DNA from: Bog-473 sp963726005
Lineage (GTDB): Bacteria > Actinomycetota > Acidimicrobiia > Acidimicrobiales > RAAP-2
NCBI GenBank assembly: GCA_963726005.1
Contig: CAVSAT010000012.1
Location: 124,001 to 188,000, forward strand
Direction: 5' to 3'
Length of the DNA: 64,000 nt
How positions within the stretch are numbered: position 1 is the first letter of the stretch; every line of letters begins with the position of its first letter. Below the pieces are notes generated by a model. It worked only from the letters and a program-made list of their open reading frames with translations, was not told the DNA's origin and made no database searches. Positions 53,891 to 61,355 of this stretch are shown piece by piece. A program made the position numbers and the translations under genes.

Positions 53891-54784
53891 TCAGTGCGGG
53901 CGTGCGATCTTCAGCACATCGTCCGCGGCCAGGACGCCGTGGGACTCGCACACGGTGCCGGGCCTGTCCCCGTCCACCGAGCAGATGGCGGCGGTGATCT
54001 CGTTGGCAGCAGACACCACCGCTTGCGTGAGCGGGCTCGCCGCCACGGCGAGGTCCCCGGCGATCTGGTCCTGTGAGAGACCGGCCAGGACGCCGGGAGC
54101 GAAGGCGGCGCCGCCGAGGACGTAGCGATTCGCGACGTCCAGGAGCGAGAACGTCGTCGCGCTCGTCCCGTACGTGGCGATGGCGGCGGACTGCCGGGCG
54201 TCGGGCCTCTCGAGTCCGAGATACCGCGCGCCCGTCGGGTTCAGCGCGCTGTAGCGCTCCACCGCCTGAAGGACGACCCAGCGGCTGTGGTACGACACGT
54301 TCCAGAAGGTGAAGGTCGACAGGTTGGCGAACGCCGTCGTCGAGCTCGACTGCATGACGCCCAGCTGGTCGAACGTTCCGAAGCGGGACAGGGCGAGGAT
54401 CAGGGGCCAGCGCTCGGCCGCCGCGTAGGGTGCGAATTCGGCGCCGTAGAAAAACACGACCGGCTCGCCGTTGGCCGTTGCCCGCCACAGCGGGGAGCCC
54501 GGCGCCGCCGCCGGCTGCGGCGGCGTGACGGGGTTGGCGGGCGACGTGACCCCGACCGCGTCGTAGACGGACGCGGGCACCGCCGCCACGCTGGCGACGA
54601 GCGAGGAGGGTGCCGGCGTGAACGTCTCGACCGTCGACGAGGACGTCGGCCCCGAGTTGTCGCGCACGAGCACGAGCGTGCCCAGCAGGCAGATGGCCGC
54701 GATGATCAACCCCAGAGCCAGGTAGCGCCGCGGGACGTGGCGCAGCGAGGGTGTCGGCGCGGGCTCGGGGGCGGGCTGGCTCAT
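53891..54784 (-). CDS. DUF929-like membrane-anchored thioredoxin-fold protein lacking CxxC
   Basis: This protein of about 297 residues has a short start, one membrane helix ('YLALGLIIAAICLLGTLVLV') and an outside domain like DUF929. The thioredoxin-like segment reads 'PVVFFYGAEFAPYAAAERWP', where related proteins have a CPYCA active site; both Cys are replaced by Ala. A later Cys pair ('AAICSVDGDRPGTVCESHG') may form a disulfide. A TAACCT element lies ten bases before ATG 54784. Without the active-site cysteines it is unlikely to be an oxidoreductase. Confidence 0.82.
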   Translation of the reverse strand: MSQPAPEPAPTPSLRHVPRRYLALGLIIAAICLLGTLVLVRDNSGPTSSSTVETFTPAPSSLVASVAAVPASVYDAVGVTSPANPVTPPQPAAAPGSPLWRATANGEPVVFFYGAEFAPYAAAERWPLILALSRFGTFDQLGVMQSSSTTAFANLSTFTFWNVSYHSRWVVLQAVERYSALNPTGARYLGLERPDARQSAAIATYGTSATTFSLLDVANRYVLGGAAFAPGVLAGLSQDQIAGDLAVAASPLTQAVVSAANEITAAICSVDGDRPGTVCESHGVLAADDVLKIARPH

Positions 54785-54794
54785 GGACCGGGTC

Positions 54795-54800
54795 AGGTTA
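54795..54800 (-). promoter_or_regulatory. Putative -10 element TAACCT for the DUF929-like gene
   Basis: On the minus strand TAACCT ends ten bases before ATG 54784. Confidence 0.4.
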
Positions 54801-54845
54801 GCCAAGGGGTGCCCACGCTCCGGGGGCGCCGACTCCCGGTGCCGG

Positions 54846-54851
54846 TACCCT
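54846..54851 (+). promoter_or_regulatory. Putative -10 element TACCCT for the Nudix gene
   Basis: TACCCT ends seven bases before GTG 54859, which has no ribosome site. Confidence 0.45.
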
Positions 54852-54858
54852 CTGCGGC

Positions 54859-55848
54859 GTGCCTGCATCGGCTTCGCCACCGCCTGCCACCTCCGGTCCG
54901 TCCGAGGTGGAGATCCGCCCCGCGGCCACGGTGATGCTCGTCCGCGACACCGCGACACCGGCGGGCGCGACCGCGCTCGAGGTGTTGATGGTGCGGCGGA
55001 ACCTGCGCTCGGACTTCGTCGGCGGCGCCTATGTGTTCCCCGGAGGCGCCGTCGATCCCCTCGACGGCGGCGCCGAGGCGGAGGCGCTGTGCGCGGGGCG
55101 GAGCCACGCTGAGGCCAACGCACTCCTCGGTGTCGAATCCGGGGGCCTGGCCTACTGGGTGGCCGTCGTGCGCGAGACCTTCGAGGAGGCCGGGCTGCTG
55201 CTGGCCCGGCGCGAGGGCGGCCCCCGCCTGCTGGCCGGAGACCCCGGCGAGGAGGCTCGCTTCGCCGCCGCCCGCGCCGAGGTCAACGCCGGCACCCTCC
55301 GCTTCCTCGACTTGTGCCGCGACGAGCGCCTCCACCTCGGCGTGGGCGACGTCCACTACTTCGCCCACTGGATCACCCCCCGGGGCGCCCCGCGCCGCTA
55401 TGACACCCGGTTCTTCGTCGCGGCGGCACCCCCAGGGCAGATCGCCGCGCACAGCGCCGGTGAGACCATCGCCGAGGTGTGGATCACGCCGCAGGACGCG
55501 TTGGCCCGGCATCGGGCCGGTGAGATCGAGATCATCTTCCCGACCATTCGCTGCCTCCAGGCCATCGGGCGCTTTGCCTCGAGCGTCGAGCTCCTCCAGG
55601 CGGCGGAGCGGGCGTCGAGCGCGGTCCCCACGATCGAGCCACGGGTGGTCCCCGACGGGAACGGGATGCGCATCGTGCTGCCGGGAGACCCGGGCTACGA
55701 GCAGGCCCCCGTGCCCGATCCCGGCGACGGCGAGGCCAGGGGCGACTTCAACGAGGCAGTGCGTGCCGTCTCCATGAAGGCCAACGAGGAGGGTCCCGAC
55801 GCCGCGCCCGGCCCACGCCCCGCGCCCGTCCCCCCTGCCGGACCGTGA
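54859..55848 (+). CDS. Nudix-family hydrolase (NUDT7/19-like)
   Basis: This 329-residue protein has a split Nudix region: 'YVFPGGAVDPLDGGAEAEA' and, after an insert, 'VAVVRETFEEAGLLLARREG'. Such a long spacing between the Gly and the REUxEE part is typical of the CoA-diphosphatase-like NUDT7/NUDT19 group. A Pro-rich tail ends the protein. GTG 54859 is leaderless by its TACCCT element. The stop overlaps the metallo-beta-lactamase-fold gene start (ATGA-like), so the two are coupled. The true substrate could be a CoA derivative. Confidence 0.87.
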   Translation: MPASASPPPATSGPSEVEIRPAATVMLVRDTATPAGATALEVLMVRRNLRSDFVGGAYVFPGGAVDPLDGGAEAEALCAGRSHAEANALLGVESGGLAYWVAVVRETFEEAGLLLARREGGPRLLAGDPGEEARFAAARAEVNAGTLRFLDLCRDERLHLGVGDVHYFAHWITPRGAPRRYDTRFFVAAAPPGQIAAHSAGETIAEVWITPQDALARHRAGEIEIIFPTIRCLQAIGRFASSVELLQAAERASSAVPTIEPRVVPDGNGMRIVLPGDPGYEQAPVPDPGDGEARGDFNEAVRAVSMKANEEGPDAAPGPRPAPVPPAGP

Positions 55849-56741
55849 TCCCCGCGGTGCCGGACTTCGGCCTCGGCCCGGTCCCCGAACCGGGCCGGGC
55901 CGACGAGGTCGCACCGGGCGTCCGACGGCTTACGGCCCCGAACCCGGGCCTGATGACCGGGCCGGGCACGAACACCTACCTCGTCGGGACTTCCGAGCTC
56001 GTCGTGGTCGACCCCGGCCCCGCCGACGAGTCCCATACCGCCGCCATCCTCGATGCGGCGGCGCCGCTGGGGCCGGTCCGCACCATCGCCGTCACGCACA
56101 CCCACGTCGACCACGCGCCGGGTGCCGCCGCGCTGGCCGCCGCCACGGGAGCGCGCGTTGTCGGCTTCGCGGGAGCGGAGGGCTTCGAGCCCGACGAGCG
56201 TGTCGGAGAGGGGTGGACCGTGTCATTCCCCGGTCCCGGTTCCGCCGGCTCTCTCACCCTGCGCGCGCTGCACACGCCGGGCCATGCCTCGGACCATCTG
56301 TGCTGGCTGGTCGAGGAGCACCGACTCGTGCTCACCGGTGACCACGTCATGCACGGCTCGACGGTCGTGATCCGGCCACCCGACGGCGACCTCCACCAGT
56401 ACCTCGCCAGCCTGGCCCGCCTGCGCGACGCACCGGGCGTCGCCACCCTGGCCCCGGGCCACGGGCGGCTCATGGACCACGTGGGGGACGTCGTCGACGC
56501 GCTGATCGCCCACCGTCTCGGCCGCCACGAGCGCGTCGCGGCCGTGCTGGGCCGGCACGACGGGGGGACGGTCGACCTGCTACTCGGAGAGGTCTACGGC
56601 GACGTCACGGACCGCCAGCTCCCGGTCGCCCGGTTCTCGTTGTGGTCCCACCTGCGCGCGCTCGGCCAGGAGGGCCGCGCCGTCCTCCTCGACGCGCCCG
56701 AGGGCGAGGACACCATCGAGAGCCGCTGGGCCGCCGCCTGA
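55845..56741 (+). CDS. Metallo-beta-lactamase-fold hydrolase (LACTB2/RNase-like)
   Basis: This 298-residue protein has the HxHxDH zinc motif 'AVTHTHVDHAPGA', further ligands in 'LHTPGHASDHLCWL' and 'LTGDHVMHGS', and a C-terminal winged-helix-like part with 'RLGRHERVAAVLGRHDG'. It resembles LACTB2-like proteins, which include ribonucleases and thioester hydrolases. The GTG start overlaps the Nudix stop by four bases. It converges on mrp with 32 bases between stops. Confidence 0.9.
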   Translation: MIPAVPDFGLGPVPEPGRADEVAPGVRRLTAPNPGLMTGPGTNTYLVGTSELVVVDPGPADESHTAAILDAAAPLGPVRTIAVTHTHVDHAPGAAALAAATGARVVGFAGAEGFEPDERVGEGWTVSFPGPGSAGSLTLRALHTPGHASDHLCWLVEEHRLVLTGDHVMHGSTVVIRPPDGDLHQYLASLARLRDAPGVATLAPGHGRLMDHVGDVVDALIAHRLGRHERVAAVLGRHDGGTVDLLLGEVYGDVTDRQLPVARFSLWSHLRALGQEGRAVLLDAPEGEDTIESRWAAA

Positions 56742-56773
56742 GCACAGATCCGAGGGACCCGGCCCGCGCGCCC

Positions 56774-57973
56774 TCAGCCCGCCTCGGCCTCGCCGCGGAC
56801 CACGGCCGCCTCCACCCGTTGGACGAGGCGGGCCGTACAGCCGTCGGCCTCGATGAGCGGCGCCACGTCCTCGGCAATCGAGCGTGCCATCTCGGCGAAG
56901 ACGTCGGCGAGCTCGCCCCCCGCCGCCGCGACCGGCCTGCCCGCATCGCCGGCCTCGGCCATGTCGGGATGCAGCGGGATCGAGCCGACGAGCGGCACGC
57001 CGAGGCTGTGTGCGAGGCGCTCCCCGCCGCCGGAGCCGAACAGTGCGTACGTGGTGCCGTGCTCGCAGGTGAAGTCGCTCATGTTCTCGATCACGCCTGC
57101 CACGCGGAGGTAGCCCCGACGCGCCATGTCGGCCGCCCGGGCGGCAACCTTCTGCGCCGCCACGGGGGGAGTCGTCACGACGAGCAGCTCGGTGCGGGGA
57201 AGCAGCCGGGCGAGGCCCATCTGGATGTCGCCGGTGCCGGGGGGCAGGTCGATCAACAGGTAGTCGAGGTCTCCCCAGTGGGCGTCCTGGAGGAATTGCT
57301 GCACGGCGCGGTTGAGCACGAGGCCGCGCCACATGATCGCCTGCTCCTCGTCGGCGAGGAACCCCATGGACAGGACCCGCACGCGTCCGGAGCCGACGGC
57401 CTGCTCGAGCGGCACCATCTTGCCCTGGCGCGCCTCGACGTCCCCCTCCATGCCCAGGAGACGGGGGACCGAGAAGCCCCAGATGTCGGCGTCGAGGATC
57501 CCGACGGTGAAGCCGCGCCGGGCCAATGCCACCGCCAGGTTGACCGTGACCGACGACTTGCCGACGCCGCCCTTGCCGGAGGCGATGGCGAGGACCCTGG
57601 TCGTGGCCGGCACCGCGGTCTCCGGAGCGTCCTCCCGCGCCTTCCAGCGGGCCCGGGACATGACGGCGGCCCGCTCTTCGGCGTCCATGCTGGCCACCCG
57701 GACCTCGACGTCGCGCACCCAGTCCAGCGCGGCGACGTGCCCCCGGACATCGCGCTCGATCTGGGACCGCAACGGGCAGGCGGCGATCGTGAGGGCGACG
57801 TCGACGGTCACGTCGTCGCCGCTGACCGTGACGGCCCGGACCATGCCGAGGTCGACGATCGTGTCGCCCAGCTCGGGGTCGATGACCGCGCGCAGGCTCT
57901 GGAACACCTGGTCTGTCCGCGGGTCGGGACGCGTCTCGGCCGCCGGTGGCGGGGGTGGGGACCCGGAGGTCAT
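56774..57973 (-). CDS. mrp: Mrp/NBP35-family iron-sulfur carrier ATPase
   Basis: This 399-residue protein has a MIP18-like N-domain (about 15-100, 'VIDPELGDTIVDLGMVRAVT') and the Mrp ATPase with P-loop 'IASGKGGVGKSSVTVNLAVA' near 132 and 'DYLLIDLPPGTGDIQMGLAR'. Mrp proteins carry and insert [4Fe-4S] clusters. The usual CxxC is altered: the site reads 'MSDFTCEHGTTYALFG', leaving one Cys. An TAGAAT element lies six bases before ATG 57973. The divergent neighbour is the IscA-like gene, so both likely serve iron-sulfur assembly. Confidence 0.92.
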   Translation of the reverse strand: MTSGSPPPPPAAETRPDPRTDQVFQSLRAVIDPELGDTIVDLGMVRAVTVSGDDVTVDVALTIAACPLRSQIERDVRGHVAALDWVRDVEVRVASMDAEERAAVMSRARWKAREDAPETAVPATTRVLAIASGKGGVGKSSVTVNLAVALARRGFTVGILDADIWGFSVPRLLGMEGDVEARQGKMVPLEQAVGSGRVRVLSMGFLADEEQAIMWRGLVLNRAVQQFLQDAHWGDLDYLLIDLPPGTGDIQMGLARLLPRTELLVVTTPPVAAQKVAARAADMARRGYLRVAGVIENMSDFTCEHGTTYALFGSGGGERLAHSLGVPLVGSIPLHPDMAEAGDAGRPVAAAGGELADVFAEMARSIAEDVAPLIEADGCTARLVQRVEAAVVRGEAEAG

Positions 57974-57979
57974 GTGGCG

Positions 57980-57985
57980 ATTCTA
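57980..57985 (-). promoter_or_regulatory. Putative -10 element TAGAAT for mrp
   Basis: On the minus strand TAGAAT ends six bases before ATG 57973, the spacing expected for a leaderless transcript. Confidence 0.5.
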
Positions 57986-58044
57986 CCTGCGTGGCGACGA
58001 ATTCCGGCCCGACCGTCTCCGTGTGCCCCGGGCAGCCTGGCGCC

Positions 58045-58050
58045 GGTAAC
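58045..58050 (+). promoter_or_regulatory. Putative -10 element TAACAT for the IscA-like gene
   Basis: TAACAT lies 53 bases before GTG 58104, so this transcript would have a leader that includes the GAGGAGGAA ribosome site. Confidence 0.35.
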
Positions 58051-58103
58051 ATGGTCAGCGTCGGTCGGGCGCGGTGGCGTCGCCGCCAACGAGGAGGAAC
58101 CCA

Positions 58104-58469
58104 GTGACCACACTCTCAACTTCCGTCAGTATCGGCAAGAAGCCGGCACCGGTGACCCTGAGTGACGACGCCACGAGCAAGGTGGCCGAGCTGCTGGCGC
58201 AGGAGGAGGGCGAGAACCTGGCGCTGCGGGTGGCGGTCAAGCCCGGTGGGTGCTCGGGCTACAGCTACGAGATGTTCTTCGACACCGAGGTGATGCCCGA
58301 CGACGTCGTACGCGAGTTCGGCTCGGTCACGGTCGTGGTGGACTCGGCCAGCGCCGAGCTGCTCTCCGGCTCGATCCTCGAATTCAGCGACGGGCTGCAG
58401 GGTGCGGGCTTCCACATCACCAACCCCAACGCCACCCGTACCTGCGGGTGCGGATCTTCGTTCAGCTGA
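58104..58469 (+). CDS. HesB/IscA/ErpA-family iron-sulfur assembly protein
   Basis: This 121-residue A-type carrier has the three conserved cysteines: C50 in 'AVKPGGCSGYSYEMFF' and C114/C116 in 'NATRTCGCGSSFS'. It delivers clusters to target proteins. A strong GAGGAGGAA ribosome site suits GTG 58104; the frame is open ten codons earlier. Its upstream divergent neighbour is mrp, and the downstream gene encodes [2Fe-2S] domains, a likely client. Confidence 0.94.
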   Translation: MTTLSTSVSIGKKPAPVTLSDDATSKVAELLAQEEGENLALRVAVKPGGCSGYSYEMFFDTEVMPDDVVREFGSVTVVVDSASAELLSGSILEFSDGLQGAGFHITNPNATRTCGCGSSFS

Positions 58470-60222
58470 GTCGCGGCCGGACCGGGCATTCGCCCTCCTG
58501 AGCGATTCCGGCACCACTCCCAGTAGGTCCCGCGGCGGAAACCCGCCGGCCGAAACGCCCCCCGCCGCGGACGTTCGCTTCAGCCTGAACGGGTCCGAGG
58601 CGTCCGTCGCCGACGGGATCTCCCTCCTCGATGCGCTGCGCGAGGAGTTCGGCTGCTTCTCCGTCAAGGACGGCTGCAGTCCGCAAGGTCAGTGCGGATG
58701 CTGCACCGTCTGGGTCGACGGGCTCCCGAGGGTTGCCTGCGTCACACCTGTCCGTCGCGTCGCCGGCCGCGCCGTCACCACGCTCGAGGGTGCACCGCCC
58801 GCGGTCCGCGACCGCTGGTCGTCCGCCTTCGTGGCGGCCGGGGCGAGCCAGTGCGGCTTCTGCACGCCGGGCATCATCATGCGGCTCGCCGCCCTCGGCG
58901 GTAGCGATACCGGGTCGCCTCCGACGCGCCGGGACATCGAGGGGGCGCTGCGGGCCCACCTGTGCCGTTGCACCGGATGGCAGTCCATCGTGGAGGCCGC
59001 GTCCGACGCGCTGGGACTCGATGACCCGGCCCGTCCGCCAGACCTGGAGCCGCGCGACCCGCTGCGCGCGGCGTGGCGATCGGAGATCGAGGGGCGCACC
59101 ATGCAGAGCACGGGGCCCGACGTCGTCCTGGGCGGCGGAGGGTTCGCCGACGACTCGGGGCCGCCCGGTGCGCTCGTCCAGCTGGGTGCCGGCGCACCAC
59201 TGGCCCCCGGGGTCCGGGCCGCGCGGGCGGCCACCGGACGCGTCCAGGGCCGGAACAGCACGGTGCCCCTGTCGTACCCGGTCGAGGTGCCGTCGGGCGA
59301 CTGGGCGATCACGCTGCAGACCACCTGGGTCGAGCCTGCCTACGTCGAGCCCGACGCCAGCTGGAGCAGGCCCGGCGGCCCCCCCGCCTCGCCGCTCGGC
59401 AACGGAGGCGCTTTCGGCGGGAAGGAGCGCAGCCCCGTTCCGGCAGGCGCGCGGGAACTCGCGGACGAGGCCGGCGAGGCCGTCCGCGTCCTGTGGCGCC
59501 GCGAAGACGTCGTGCGCCGTGCGCCCAAGCGTCCACCCTTGGGGCTCGGCCTGCGCGCCGATGGCACCGGCGTCGTGCGCGTCGGCCGCACGGAGGGCTC
59601 CGCCGACCTGGCTCCCCTGACGGCCCGCCTGCGCGCGGTGTGCCCGGGCGTGCGTGTCGAAGAGGTCGCGGTGGCCGGCCCGCCGGTGGCGCCCCAGCCG
59701 CGCGGTGCCGGGTGGGCAGAGGTGCTCGCCGCCCTGCACGCGCGGCACGCACCGCCGGGTCCACCGGGCGCGGGTCACGCCCTGATCGTGCTCCCGGGTG
59801 CGGGTCGGGCCAGCGTCGACCTCCGCCTCGGCGACGGTCCGCGCGGCCGCGTCGACGTCGACGTCTGGGCGGGCGAGGTGCTCTGTCCGGTCACGCTGCG
59901 CTCGTACGCGCTGGGTGCGGTGCACCAGGCGCTCGGGATGGTGTGGAGCGAGGGCATCGCCGTGGACGCGGCCGGCGAGCCCGTCGACCTGACCATCCGC
60001 TCCTTCGGCATCCTGGCGGCGCGCGACGTGCCCGAGGTGACGGTGCGGCTCCACGAGGAAGAGGGCTGGCCGGTCAACGGCTCCGATGCGGTCTTCGTCG
60101 CCACGTTGGCGGCGGCATGGATCGCCGAGGGGAGGCCGCTCCGGTGGCCGACCCGTCGCGCGGCGTTCCGCGCCCCGCGGCATGACGTGGCAGCATCAGC
60201 CGGTCGAGAGGAACGCGCATGA
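58402..60222 (+). CDS. Fusion of two [2Fe-2S] domains and a reduced molybdenum-hydroxylase-like domain
   Basis: The N-terminal part matches the small subunit of xanthine-dehydrogenase-type hydroxylases. It has a plant-type [2Fe-2S] set ('DGCSPQGQCGCCTVWVDG') and a second set ('GASQCGFCTPGIIM', 'LRAHLCRCTGWQ'). The following 400 or so residues carry pieces of the molybdenum subunit ('QTTWVEPAYVEPDASW', 'GNGGAFGGKERSP', 'VRVLWRREDVVR', 'SYALGAVHQALGMVWSEG'). That subunit is normally about 750 residues, so it is much reduced; no FAD domain is present. The start is unclear: GTG 58402 overlaps the IscA-like gene by 68 bases. Its stop overlaps ridA (ATGA). Confidence 0.75.
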   Translation: MRASTSPTPTPPVPAGADLRSAESRPDRAFALLSDSGTTPSRSRGGNPPAETPPAADVRFSLNGSEASVADGISLLDALREEFGCFSVKDGCSPQGQCGCCTVWVDGLPRVACVTPVRRVAGRAVTTLEGAPPAVRDRWSSAFVAAGASQCGFCTPGIIMRLAALGGSDTGSPPTRRDIEGALRAHLCRCTGWQSIVEAASDALGLDDPARPPDLEPRDPLRAAWRSEIEGRTMQSTGPDVVLGGGGFADDSGPPGALVQLGAGAPLAPGVRAARAATGRVQGRNSTVPLSYPVEVPSGDWAITLQTTWVEPAYVEPDASWSRPGGPPASPLGNGGAFGGKERSPVPAGARELADEAGEAVRVLWRREDVVRRAPKRPPLGLGLRADGTGVVRVGRTEGSADLAPLTARLRAVCPGVRVEEVAVAGPPVAPQPRGAGWAEVLAALHARHAPPGPPGAGHALIVLPGAGRASVDLRLGDGPRGRVDVDVWAGEVLCPVTLRSYALGAVHQALGMVWSEGIAVDAAGEPVDLTIRSFGILAARDVPEVTVRLHEEEGWPVNGSDAVFVATLAAAWIAEGRPLRWPTRRAAFRAPRHDVAASAGREERA

Positions 60223-60587
60223 GCCCAGCGGTCGGTCCCTATTCACCTGTTCGTCGCGTCGGCGACTGGGTCATCACCTCGGGTCAGGTCGGCCTCGTCT
60301 CCGACGACGCGGGCGGTGCAGGATTGGTTCCGGGCGGTACCGTCGCTGAGCTCCGCCAGGCGCTCCAGAACGTGGCCGAGGTGCTCGCGATCGAGGGGGC
60401 GACACTGCCCGACGTGGTGAAGACCACCCTCTATCTCGTCGACATGGGCGACTTCGCGGCCGTGAACGAGGTGTGGGTCGAGTACTTCGCGCAGAACCGT
60501 CCGACCCGCTCTGCGGTCGCGGTGGCGGCGCTGCCGATCGGAGCCAGGGTCGAGGTCGAGGCCTGGGCCTACGCGCCCGTCGTCTGA
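60219..60587 (+). CDS. RidA/YjgF family protein
   Basis: This 122-residue protein has the RidA pattern: 'AVGPYSPVRRVGDWVITSGQ', 'LRQALQNVAEVLAIEGATL', 'VVKTTLYLVDMGDFAAVNEV' and 'PTRSAVAVAALPIGARVEVE', with the imine-binding Arg. RidA proteins hydrolyse reactive enamine/imine intermediates such as 2-aminoacrylate. The ATG overlaps the stop of the preceding gene, so the two may be coupled. It converges on the GlnR-like gene and overlaps it by 19 bases. Confidence 0.93.
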   Translation: MSPAVGPYSPVRRVGDWVITSGQVGLVSDDAGGAGLVPGGTVAELRQALQNVAEVLAIEGATLPDVVKTTLYLVDMGDFAAVNEVWVEYFAQNRPTRSAVAVAALPIGARVEVEAWAYAPVV

Positions 60588-61342
60588 GAGGCCGGGGCGA
60601 CCGACGGCGACGCGGCGGGCCCGGGTGCAGCGGCACCGTTGCGCTGCGCCACTCCGGGGTGCCAGGCCACCTGACCGAAGCGGTACCCGACGGAACGCAC
60701 CGTCTGAATCAGGTGGGCGTGCTCCTCGCCCAACTTGGCCCGCAGGCGACGAATGTGGACGTCGACCGTCCGCGCCCCGCCGTAGTACTCGTAGCCCCAG
60801 ACCCGGCTGAGCAGGGTCTCGCGGGTGAAGACCTTGGCCGGATGGCCGGCGAGGAAGCGCAACAGCTCGTACTCCATGTAGGTCAGGTCGAGGACCCGGC
60901 CCGCCACCGCGGCCTGGTAGGTCTCGAGATTGAGCATCAAGGGCCCGTACTCGATGATGTCGGGACGCATGCTCTGCCCGGTCCGCCAGAACAGGTGCTG
61001 CAGGCGTGCCACGAGCTCCTCGGGCCGGGCGGGCAGGACGCAGAAGTCGTCGTAGAGGTCGTCGCGCAGCAGCAACTCGCCCACCTGTTCCGCTCGGATG
61101 GCGAGGAGCAGCGGTGCCAGCGGCACCTCGCGCAGGCGGAGGTGGCGGCAGAACGCCACGGCGGCGGTCATGTCCGCACCTGCGACGACCAGCGCGCCGG
61201 AATAGCCGGCGGCGCGGCCGTCCGGACCGGGCTCGGCGAGGTCCTCGGGTCCCGCGACTCCGTGGTGTCCGAGACCAGCGCTCTGCAGCGCGAGGGCCAC
61301 CTCGGCGGGCAGATCGGCAGGAAAGCAGAGGAGGGGGTCCAT
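60569..61342 (-). CDS. GlnR-like OmpR-family regulator with an atypical receiver
   Basis: This 257-residue protein has a divergent receiver-like N-domain in which the phosphoacceptor region reads 'ALVVAGADMTAA', so the usual Asp is not obvious. It has an OmpR-type winged helix at about 130-230 ('LTYMEYELLRFLAGHPAKVF', 'RVWGYEYYGGARTVDVHIRR'). Actinobacterial GlnR, the nitrogen regulator, is an orphan OmpR protein of this size without a kinase. It lies 13 bases after the corrected glnA stop, which supports the name. A Pro/Ala-rich tail ends it. Confidence 0.83.
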   Translation of the reverse strand: MDPLLCFPADLPAEVALALQSAGLGHHGVAGPEDLAEPGPDGRAAGYSGALVVAGADMTAAVAFCRHLRLREVPLAPLLLAIRAEQVGELLLRDDLYDDFCVLPARPEELVARLQHLFWRTGQSMRPDIIEYGPLMLNLETYQAAVAGRVLDLTYMEYELLRFLAGHPAKVFTRETLLSRVWGYEYYGGARTVDVHIRRLRAKLGEEHAHLIQTVRSVGYRFGQVAWHPGVAQRNGAAAPGPAASPSVAPASQTTGA

Positions 61343-61355
61343 CAGTTCGTCGGTG

